Assembly: GCA_002337145.1 (NCBI GenBank)
Contig: DDFK01000002.1
Span: 1,550,868-1,614,867 of the forward strand
Source: Chitinophagaceae bacterium UBA1930
Lineage (GTDB): Bacteria; Bacteroidota; Bacteroidia; Chitinophagales; Chitinophagaceae
Reading direction: 5' to 3'
DNA: 64,000 nucleotides
Shown: positions 42,899-49,605 of the stretch, one piece after another
How positions within the stretch are numbered: the stretch's first letter is position 1
How the letters are laid out: each line of letters starts with the position of its first letter
Made by a program: the position numbers and the translations under genes
Notes under the pieces: generated by a model
Database searches by the model: none
What the model was told of the DNA's origin: nothing
What the model saw: only the letters and a program-made list of their open reading frames with translations

Positions 42899-44080
42899 TT
42901 AGCTGTTGACGCTTGCCCCCAACCAGGCCATTATGCCCATGCCTGTTTCAATGGCACGTTCATCTATATTGAATTTTGGTGTGTGTACGTTATGGACAAT
43001 CCCTTTTTCTTCATTGCGAACGCCAAGCCTAAAAAAACAACCGGGTACCTGTTGTGTATAAAAACCAAAATCTTCCGCACCCATGCGTAGTTCTGTTTCC
43101 AATACATTTTCCTTACCCATATAGCTTTCTGCAAGGGACCAGGCTTCGGTAGTCAGCTTTTCGTCATTGTCAACCGTTGGGTAACCAACATCAATCAGTA
43201 AATCAATTTCGGCACCCATGCTTTCCACCAGACCGATTGCCTGTTTCTTAATCAGCTCATGTGCCCTGTAACGCCAGGTTTCATCCATTGCCCTAAAAGT
43301 GCCCATTAATTTTACTTCGTTGGGAATAACATTGGTTGTATGCCCCCCCTGAAAAGAGCAGATAGAAAGCACGGAAGGCGAGGTTGGGTTGTTGTTCCTT
43401 GCAACAATCTGTTGCAGTGAAACAATCAATTGCGATGCAATCAATATTGTATCGGCAGTAAGGTGTGGTGCCGCAGCATGGCCACCTTTGCTTTTAATGG
43501 TGATATAGATTTCATCGGCACTTGCCATTACCCTTCCTTTCCTGAAACTGAGCTTGCCAAAGTCCAAACCGGGATGCACATGCAAGGCTAGGATGCCCTG
43601 TGGCCTTGGGTTTTCCAATACCCCTTCATTGATCATTAAACTTGCACCGCCAGGATTTTTTTCTTCACCTAACTGGAAAATGAGTTTCACCGTTCCTTCC
43701 CATTCGGCTTTTGTTTCATTCAATATCTTGGCTGCCCCCAATAGGCAGGTGGTATGTACATCATGCCCGCAGGCATGCATCACACCATTGTTCACGGATC
43801 TGTAAGCCACTTCATTTTCCTCTTGTATAGGCAAAGCGTCCATGTCGCCACGCAATGCAATGATTCTTGTTGAAGGATTTTTCCCTTCAATCAGTGCAAC
43901 AATACCGGTAGTGGCTTTTGTTTCGTACGCAATACCTAACCCGGCCAGTTTGGCCTGAATAAATTTTGATGTTTCAAATTCTTTATAGCTCAACTCTGGA
44001 TAGGCATGCAGGTGATGGCGTACAGCAATAAACTCATCGGAATATTTTTTGGCTAAAGCTTTTATTTTTTGTTGCAGCAT
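42899..44080 (-). CDS. M20D-family amidohydrolase (N-acyl-amino acid hydrolase)
   Basis: A 393-residue metallohydrolase of the carboxypeptidase Ss1 / hippurate hydrolase group. Metal ligands are in HACGHDVHTT (about 100-108), LIFQLGEEKNPGGAS (catalytic Glu and ligand) and MGAEDFGFY near the C-terminus; the dimerisation lid lies at about 185-290. It probably releases amino acids from N-acyl or N-aminoacyl conjugates in the cytosol. Upstream is a terminator that separates it from the SPOR gene. Confidence 0.87.
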   Translation of the reverse strand: MLQQKIKALAKKYSDEFIAVRHHLHAYPELSYKEFETSKFIQAKLAGLGIAYETKATTGIVALIEGKNPSTRIIALRGDMDALPIQEENEVAYRSVNNGVMHACGHDVHTTCLLGAAKILNETKAEWEGTVKLIFQLGEEKNPGGASLMINEGVLENPRPQGILALHVHPGLDFGKLSFRKGRVMASADEIYITIKSKGGHAAAPHLTADTILIASQLIVSLQQIVARNNNPTSPSVLSICSFQGGHTTNVIPNEVKLMGTFRAMDETWRYRAHELIKKQAIGLVESMGAEIDLLIDVGYPTVDNDEKLTTEAWSLAESYMGKENVLETELRMGAEDFGFYTQQVPGCFFRLGVRNEEKGIVHNVHTPKFNIDERAIETGMGIMAWLGASVNS

Positions 44081-44117
44081 ATACTTGTATTAATGAACAG
44101 CTTCTGGCAAAAATAAC

Positions 44118-44159
44118 AAGGTTCTGCCATGTTTAGCTTTGCAGCATTGGCAGAACCTT
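44118..44159. terminator. Terminator after the SPOR-protein gene
   Basis: AAGGTTCTGCCA and TGGCAGAACCTT form a perfect 12-bp stem with an 18-nt loop; T-rich sequence follows on both strands. On the minus strand it ends the SPOR-gene transcript. Confidence 0.75.
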
Positions 44160-44183
44160 TTGTTTGTAAGATTTGGTGGTTGT

Positions 44184-44621
44184 TTAAGGCATTATCGTGT
44201 CGTCTTCTGGCGGAGGCGTGTATTCAATTGCATCTTCCACCAAAAAAACACCTTCGGGGTACAGCTTGGCCATAGGCTTCCTGAACTTGTCTGCATCTTC
44301 TCTTTTCAGGAAGTTGCCAATACGTACTTTAAAATAGGGTGATTGGAACAGTACATAACTTTTTTCAGCTGGATAGCGGGCAAGCAAATCGGATTTCACT
44401 TTAAATGCCTGTTCCCTGTTGGTTGTGCTTACCACCTGTATCCTGTAGCCTTTGTACTGCCCGGTACTGGTTAGCATAGAAGTACGTTTGTTGATAGCTA
44501 TCTGCTTTGCAGTAAGCACATCCAGTCTTGCGTCTTTCCTTACAACAATCGTATCGTCATTACCCGCATTTGCTGTGCAGGAAAACACCATAGCCATTCC
44601 TATAAATAACAACTGCTTCAT
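44184..44621 (-). CDS. SPOR-domain exported protein
   Basis: A 145-residue protein with a signal peptide (MKQLLFIGMAMVFSCTANA). The SPOR domain in the C-terminal half has paired strands YRIQVVSTTNREQAFKVKSDLLARYP and FKVRIGNFLKREDADKFRKPM. SPOR domains bind denuded peptidoglycan glycans, so a septal or wall-associated role is inferred. A Cys near residue 15 (FSC) makes a lipoprotein possible. Downstream of the ALDH operon on the same strand with a 27-base gap. Confidence 0.78.
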   Translation of the reverse strand: MKQLLFIGMAMVFSCTANAGNDDTIVVRKDARLDVLTAKQIAINKRTSMLTSTGQYKGYRIQVVSTTNREQAFKVKSDLLARYPAEKSYVLFQSPYFKVRIGNFLKREDADKFRKPMAKLYPEGVFLVEDAIEYTPPPEDDTIMP

Positions 44622-44648
44622 TCAATCCTGTTTAATATGTAACCCGTT

Positions 44649-45605
44649 TTAATAGCCCGCTTTTGCACCGCCAATATTTTCAATTGGGTGCCAAGTGGTT
44701 TTAATTTCCTGCGTATCTAAAATAAAGTAAGGCGTTTCTGCATCACTGCTGTTCCAGTCAATGTTGTTGTAAAAAAGCACCCGTTTTACATTCAATGCTG
44801 CTTTTTCCTGAACGAGCTTTTGCGACGCAACATCGTCACCACAATAAATGGTTGCATTCACGTCCATATGGTCTGCAAAGTATTTAATCAGTTCCGAAGG
44901 TTTTCCTGTCAGGATATTCACCACACCTCCGGGCACATCAGACGAATTGATTACTTCTGCAAATGTTACAGAGCACAAAGGTTTTGTTTCCGACGCCAAT
45001 ACAATAATGCTGTTGCCACCAGCTATTACCGGTGCAATAACAGAAACAAGCCCCAACAAGGAAGTTTGTTGCGGTGCAATCGCTGCAACAACGCCTGTTG
45101 GCTCGGGTACCGAGAAATTGAAATGCGACGATGCAACGGGATTGACGCTACCAAACAATTGCTGGAACTTATCGCACCAGCCTGCATAATAAATCAACCT
45201 GTCAATAGAAAGATTCACTTCAGCTTCGGCCTGTGCCGGAGTTGAGTCCTGCTTGATCAATTCATCAACAAATTGGGCCTTCCTTCCTTCCAGCATTTCT
45301 GCAATGCGGTACAGTATCTGGCCCCGGTTGAACGCAGCTTTGGCACTCCAGCCACCAAATGCACCGCGGGCTGCCACTACTGCTTCCCGGAAATCCTTCC
45401 TACTGCTGAGGCAGGCATTTGCCAAAGGTGCACCTGCCCTGTTTTTGGCAACATAGTACCTGCCGCTTTCGGTTCTTGGAAACTGGCCGCCGATATATAT
45501 CTTGTAGGTTTTCAGCACTTCTACCCGTTTGGCAGCAATAGTACCTGCGTGGCCATTGCTACTGAATGCTGCTGTTGCTTTTTTAGCTATTGTCTTTGTT
45601 GCCAT
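44649..45605 (-). CDS. Non-catalytic ALDH16-like C-terminal domain protein
   Basis: A 318-residue aldehyde dehydrogenase-like protein that contains only the NAD-fold half. YIGGQFPRTESGRYY, ANACLSSRKDFREAVVAARGAF, QILYRIAEMLEGR, EPTGVVAAIAP and SSDVPGGVVNILTG are clear ALDH segments. The catalytic Cys and the conserved Glu region are absent, and the protein ends where the catalytic domain should continue. This matches the shortened second ALDH unit of ALDH16 enzymes. A catalytic ALDH gene and deoC lie upstream in the same operon, so a subunit of a split ALDH16 complex is inferred. Confidence 0.75.
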   Translation of the reverse strand: MATKTIAKKATAAFSSNGHAGTIAAKRVEVLKTYKIYIGGQFPRTESGRYYVAKNRAGAPLANACLSSRKDFREAVVAARGAFGGWSAKAAFNRGQILYRIAEMLEGRKAQFVDELIKQDSTPAQAEAEVNLSIDRLIYYAGWCDKFQQLFGSVNPVASSHFNFSVPEPTGVVAAIAPQQTSLLGLVSVIAPVIAGGNSIIVLASETKPLCSVTFAEVINSSDVPGGVVNILTGKPSELIKYFADHMDVNATIYCGDDVASQKLVQEKAALNVKRVLFYNNIDWNSSDAETPYFILDTQEIKTTWHPIENIGGAKAGY

Positions 45606-45620
45606 AAGATAAATTAAGTT

Positions 45621-46169
45621 TTATTCTGTCTCGCTTTTACGCCTGAAACCAACAATCTTTGTTCTTGGCTGGGGTTCAGGTTCGGTAAGTAATTTTTTTA
45701 AGTATTGAAATATCAATGCTATATCATCATCATGTTTGTTCATTTTATTTTCAACCTGCTCAAGCTTTAATAAAATGTCCTTATGCGTGAGCAGCATCTC
45801 TTTCATCCTGGTAAATATCCGCACAATCTGAATATTCACTTCTATTGCCCTGTCGCTATTTAGTACACTTGCCAGCATAACCGCTCCATGTTCCGTAAAC
45901 ACAAGGGGCAAGGTTTTTGAAAACTTTAAACTTTGCAGGTGGTCGCATTTTGCGACCACCTTGTCCTTCTCTTTTACGGTTAATTGAAACATGAAATCCT
46001 TTGGGAATTTCTTGATGTTTCTTCTTACCTGTTCATTCAGCCTTTTGGTGGTAACACCATACAATTCGGCCAAGTCTTTATCAACCATTACCTTTTGCTT
46101 ACGAACGAGCAATATCCTGGTCATTACCGATTCGTCCGTCAAGCCAACTTTTGTACTTTTTCTAGCCAT
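45621..46169 (-). CDS. ORF6N-domain DNA-binding protein
   Basis: A 182-residue protein with an N-terminal ORF6N domain (ESVMTRILLVRKQKVMVDKDLAELYGVTTKRLNEQVRRN, FPKDFMFQL, LPLVFTEHGAVMLASVLNS) followed by a helical coiled-coil-like tail (about 110-160). ORF6N/KilA-N proteins are phage- and mobile-element-linked DNA binders. The codons for VVAKCDH in the middle of the domain are themselves a copy of the long palindrome found twice upstream of the gene. It interrupts an otherwise metabolic deoC-ALDH operon, starting 285 bases downstream of the ALDH stop. Confidence 0.85.
   Translation of the reverse strand: MARKSTKVGLTDESVMTRILLVRKQKVMVDKDLAELYGVTTKRLNEQVRRNIKKFPKDFMFQLTVKEKDKVVAKCDHLQSLKFSKTLPLVFTEHGAVMLASVLNSDRAIEVNIQIVRIFTRMKEMLLTHKDILLKLEQVENKMNKHDDDIALIFQYLKKLLTEPEPQPRTKIVGFRRKSETE
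45937..45961. repeat. Palindrome copy A, inside the ORF6N coding sequence
   Basis: AGGTGGTCGCA and TGCGACCACCT form an 11-bp perfect stem around 3 nt. It encodes Val-Val-Ala-Lys-Cys-Asp-His of the ORF6N protein. The loop orientation is inverted relative to copies B and C. Confidence 0.9.
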
Positions 46170-46182
46170 ATTTTGCTATTTG

Positions 46183-46209
46183 GAGGTGGTCGCAAAATGC
46201 GACCACCTC
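46183..46209. repeat. Palindrome copy B, 13 bp before the ORF6N start codon
   Basis: GAGGTGGTCGCA and TGCGACCACCTC pair perfectly (12 bp) around AAA. Its position overlaps the expected promoter or ribosome-binding region of the ORF6N gene. Confidence 0.9.
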
Positions 46210-46288
46210 TGTTAAAAAAGATGTGTTGCAGTTGGTGCTTTTAGGTCGGTCTCAATAGTATAAAAGAACAATTAGTTTTTTGATTTCG

Positions 46289-46321
46289 AAGTAGGTGGTC
46301 GCAAAATGCGACCACCTACTT
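46289..46321. repeat. Palindrome copy C, further upstream of ORF6N
   Basis: AAGTAGGTGGTCGCA and TGCGACCACCTACTT pair perfectly (15 bp) around AAA. It shares the central 25 bases with copies A and B. Confidence 0.9.
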
Positions 46322-46454
46322 TATCGATACACCCCTTTATTTACAAGCGTTTCAGCTAAAAATATTTTGATTAAAAGCCGAATAATATATCCAATCCATC
46401 AGTGCATTACGTAATGATAACAAGCAAGGTTGCGATGCCTATTGTTGTAAGAAA

Positions 46455-47921
46455 CTATTTCAAATATGCACCCAAACCATGTAAACCGCCTTCCCTACCA
46501 TAGCCACTTTCTTTGTAGCCGCCAAATGGAGAGGTAGGGTCAAATTTATTATAGGTATTTGCCCAAATAACACCTGCACGCAATTTGGTAGTAAGGTTAA
46601 AGATCTTGGAGCCTTTGTCTGTCCATACGCCAGCACTTAGACCAAATGGTGTGTTGTTGGCTTTCTCTATCACTTCATCATCGGTACGGAAAGTCTGAAT
46701 GGTAAGTACAGGACCAAAAATTTCTTCCTGGGCCAAGCGGCTGCTTTGTGCAACATTGGTAAACAAGGTCGGACGCATGAAGAAGCCTTTTTTGGGAAGC
46801 TCGCATGAACTTTGGTACATCTCCAAACCTTCTTTCTCACCTATTTTCAAGTATTTATTGATGTTGCCCAACTGCTCTTTCGAGTTGATGGCACCAATGT
46901 CTGTATTCTTGTCCATCGGGTCGCCAACAATTAACGTTTCTAACCTGTCTTTCAATTTACGCAGTACACTGTCATATACGGATTCCTGTACAAACAAACG
47001 GGAACCTGCACAGCATACATGCCCTTGATTGAAGAAGATGCCATTGATGATACCTTCAACTGCCTGGTCCAAAGGTGCATCGTCAAAAATGATGTTGGCC
47101 GCTTTGCCGCCCAATTCCAGTGTCACTTTTTTGTTGGTTCCAGCAACTGCACGCTGAATGATCTTGCCTACATCTGTTGAACCAGTAAATGCTACTTTGT
47201 TGATGTCTGGGTGGTTAACAATTGCAGCCCCGGTAGCACCTGCACCAGTAATAATATTTACCACCCCTGGTGGCAAATCGCTTTCCTGAATGATTTCAGC
47301 CAGCTTCAAAGCTGTTAGCGACGTGGTTTCTGCAGGTTTCAGCACAACGGTATTGCCTGTTGCCAAAGCAGGTGCTATCTTCCACGCAGCCATCAACAAT
47401 GGGAAGTTCCAAGGGATAATCTGCCCGGCAACACCCAATGGCTCAATTTTTTTATTGGGATAGGCGTAGGACAATTTATCGGCCCAGCCCGCATAGTAAA
47501 AGAAATGGTTTGCAACCAATGGGATGTCCACATCACGGCTTTCACGAATGGGTTTACCGCCATCCAAGGTTTCTATAACGGCAAACTCCCTTGCACGTTC
47601 CTGAATCATTCTAGCTATGCGGTAAATGTATTTTGCACGCTCCTTTGCAGGTATCTTGCTCCATGTCTTGTCGTAGGCCGTACGTGCTGCCTTGACAGCC
47701 TTGTCCACATCGGCCACATTTGCATCGGCCACTTCGCTCAGTTTCTCTTCTGTAGCAGGATTGATGGTATCAAAATATTTTTTGCTCAATGGCTTTTCAA
47801 ATTTGCCATTCACAAACAGTTCATACTTTGCATCAATCTTTGCACTTGCCTTACTTTCTGGTGCAGGTGCATAAGTGGTATCGAACTTTAGTTTTAATGT
47901 ATTGTTTTTTGCTTTTGCCAT
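46455..47921 (-). CDS. Aldehyde dehydrogenase, catalytic ALDH16-like subunit
   Basis: An NAD(P)-dependent aldehyde dehydrogenase of 488 aa with all active-site elements: IIPWNFPLLMAAWKIAPALA (cofactor/oxyanion Asn), FTGSTDVGKIIQRA, the general-base Glu in LELGGKAANII, and the nucleophilic Cys in FNQGHVCCAGSRLFV. The C-terminal PFGGYKESGYGREGG is typical. It is placed after deoC and before the non-catalytic ALDH gene. The natural substrate could therefore be acetaldehyde released by DeoC, although ALDH16 substrates are not established. Confidence 0.88.
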   Translation of the reverse strand: MAKAKNNTLKLKFDTTYAPAPESKASAKIDAKYELFVNGKFEKPLSKKYFDTINPATEEKLSEVADANVADVDKAVKAARTAYDKTWSKIPAKERAKYIYRIARMIQERAREFAVIETLDGGKPIRESRDVDIPLVANHFFYYAGWADKLSYAYPNKKIEPLGVAGQIIPWNFPLLMAAWKIAPALATGNTVVLKPAETTSLTALKLAEIIQESDLPPGVVNIITGAGATGAAIVNHPDINKVAFTGSTDVGKIIQRAVAGTNKKVTLELGGKAANIIFDDAPLDQAVEGIINGIFFNQGHVCCAGSRLFVQESVYDSVLRKLKDRLETLIVGDPMDKNTDIGAINSKEQLGNINKYLKIGEKEGLEMYQSSCELPKKGFFMRPTLFTNVAQSSRLAQEEIFGPVLTIQTFRTDDEVIEKANNTPFGLSAGVWTDKGSKIFNLTTKLRAGVIWANTYNKFDPTSPFGGYKESGYGREGGLHGLGAYLK

Positions 47922-47932
47922 AAAAGTTTAAA

Positions 47933-47955
47933 GTTTTAAGTCTGAAAGTATAAAG
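47933..47955 (+). repeat. Inverted repeat (left) around the four-helix-bundle gene
   Basis: A 23-base sequence beginning GTTTTAAGTCTGAAAG and ending TATAAAG. Its exact reverse complement is at 48393-48415. It lies only 11 bases before the ALDH start codon. Confidence 0.9.
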
Positions 47956-47963
47956 CTCTTTAT

Positions 47964-48356
47964 CTATACTTTCTTCCTTGTACCTGCAATATTCGATTTT
48001 TGTAAATAGCCTATCATATTCTGCAATAAGCCACTTATGTTCAACAATTCTTGCTTTATATTTTGAAATTCATTTTGATTGATATAATTCCTGTCAAATG
48101 CCCTGATTAATTGGGAACGCAATTCGCCACACGACCCTTTTGCATATCCCAAAAATTGTATGAACTCACCTTTTGTTCCCCGTTCAAACCCTTCCGCTAT
48201 ATTATCCATCATTGAACCAGATGAACCTTCAATCTGATCTATTAACCTGTAATTATTCTTGAATCTCTTATCGTCAATTAACCTGCCCATCGCTTTACAA
48301 ACTTCCCTGGCTTTTTGCCAACTTATTATTTCTTCAAATGACTTAATTGTTGCCAT
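47964..48356 (-). CDS. Four-helix-bundle protein (23S rRNA IVS-encoded type)
   Basis: A 130-residue protein of the four helix bundle / 23S intervening-sequence family. Motifs FEEIISWQKAREVCKAMGRL, QIEGSSGSMMDNIAEGFERGTKGEFIQFLGYAKGSCGELRSQL and the closing helix LLNISGLLQNMIGYLQK are diagnostic. Members form homopentamers and are found in 23S rRNA insertions or scattered between genes; the function is unknown. Here the gene sits between deoC and the ALDH gene, enclosed by a perfect 23-bp inverted repeat, which suggests transfer as a unit. Confidence 0.88.
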   Translation of the reverse strand: MATIKSFEEIISWQKAREVCKAMGRLIDDKRFKNNYRLIDQIEGSSGSMMDNIAEGFERGTKGEFIQFLGYAKGSCGELRSQLIRAFDRNYINQNEFQNIKQELLNISGLLQNMIGYLQKSNIAGTRKKV

Positions 48357-48392
48357 AGCATTTCAATTGAATAATAAATACTAGGCTAACAA

Positions 48393-48415
48393 CTTTATAC
48401 TTTCAGACTTAAAAC
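48393..48415 (-). repeat. Inverted repeat (right) around the four-helix-bundle gene
   Basis: The exact reverse complement of 47933-47955. It lies 10 bases past the deoC stop codon in transcription order. Together the pair defines a 483-bp unit. Confidence 0.9.
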
Positions 48416-48425
48416 CTGAAACATT

Positions 48426-49346
48426 TTAATCTATCGAAAAATAATTTGCACTTTGATACACACCTGTCCTTTCTTTCTCCAATTGCATCAACACATCATT
48501 GGCCAGGCTGCTGGCTCCAAAACGGAACCATTCATTGTTCATCCATTCCGTTCCCAATGTTTCTTGCAACATTACTAGGTAATGCAATGCCAGCTTGGAT
48601 TTGCTGATGCCACCCGCAGGCTTCATCGCAATCTTCTTTCCGGTTTTGTAATAGAAGTCACGTATGGCTTCGAGCATTACCAATGTAACGGGCATGGTAG
48701 CGGCAGGTGAAATCTTGCCTGTGGAAGTCTTGATGAAATCAGCCCCGGCATACATGGCAATATCGCTTGCACGTCTTACTTTGTCATAAGTAACCAGTTC
48801 GCCTGTTTCCAGTATCACTTTCAATCTTGCGGTGCCACAGGCTTCCTTTATGGCAGCTATTTCGTCAAATACAAAGTTGTAATCACCTTCCAGAAACTTG
48901 CCACGGCTTATTACCATGTCAATTTCATCGGCACCTTCACTAACGGCAAATTTTGTGTCACGGATTTTCACGTCACGTGGGGCTTGACCACTAGGGAATG
49001 CAGTAGAAACCGAAGCCACTTTAACACCAGAATTGCCCAGGGACTTTTTGGCAATACCCACCATGGATGGATACACGCAAACTGCAGCCACAGTTGGCAA
49101 ACCGGGGTATTGATCATGCAGGTGCTGGGCTTTGTAGCAGAGCTGTTTTACCTTGCCATCGGAATCCTTACCTTCTAAAGTAGTAAGGTCTATCATGTTC
49201 AAGGTAAGTTTCAAGCCGTTTACTTTTGTTTCCGCCTTTATGCTTCTGGCGGTAAAACGCTTGGCTTTTTCTTCAACGCCAACCTGGTCTATGCGGGGCG
49301 ATAAAGTAAAATCCGGAATGGCAAATGAGGTATTTGTAGCAACCAT
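48426..49346 (-). CDS. deoC: Deoxyribose-phosphate aldolase
   Basis: DeoC cleaves 2-deoxyribose-5-phosphate to glyceraldehyde-3-phosphate and acetaldehyde during deoxynucleoside catabolism. At 306 aa it is the long form. Active-site strands are VAAVCVYPSMV, EGADEIDMVISRGKFLEGDY, LKVILETGEL, the Schiff-base lysine in GADFIKTSTGKISPAATM and the second lysine in IAMKPAGGISKS. It heads an operon with the four-helix-bundle insertion, two ALDH-type genes and an ORF6N gene. The ALDH could oxidise the acetaldehyde product. Confidence 0.92.
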   Translation of the reverse strand: MVATNTSFAIPDFTLSPRIDQVGVEEKAKRFTARSIKAETKVNGLKLTLNMIDLTTLEGKDSDGKVKQLCYKAQHLHDQYPGLPTVAAVCVYPSMVGIAKKSLGNSGVKVASVSTAFPSGQAPRDVKIRDTKFAVSEGADEIDMVISRGKFLEGDYNFVFDEIAAIKEACGTARLKVILETGELVTYDKVRRASDIAMYAGADFIKTSTGKISPAATMPVTLVMLEAIRDFYYKTGKKIAMKPAGGISKSKLALHYLVMLQETLGTEWMNNEWFRFGASSLANDVLMQLEKERTGVYQSANYFSID

Positions 49347-49393
49347 AATAATATTTTGTAAATGTCAAATGTAGAGAAAATCAAACAACTATA

Positions 49394-49430
49394 AAAAGCA
49401 AAGGCTTCCTTATTGGAAACCTTTGCTTTT
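49394..49430. terminator. Terminator between the alginate operon and deoC
   Basis: AAAAGCAAAGG and CCTTTGCTTTT pair, with an inner TTCC/GGAA extension and T/A tracts on both sides. On the minus strand it ends the alginate locus transcript. Confidence 0.75.
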
Positions 49431-49605
49431 ATAATGTATAATTCAGGTGCTATTTGGATAAGGCCGTGACTTTGCTAATTTTTATTGGCACACAGATAAC
49501 ACGGGTTAAACGGATGGTCATTGATTTTATGCTGCTACGCCAACATATTGCCTTTTTTCAACTCTTTACTATAGCAATGAATGTATCAATAATCAATTGG
49601 TGTAG

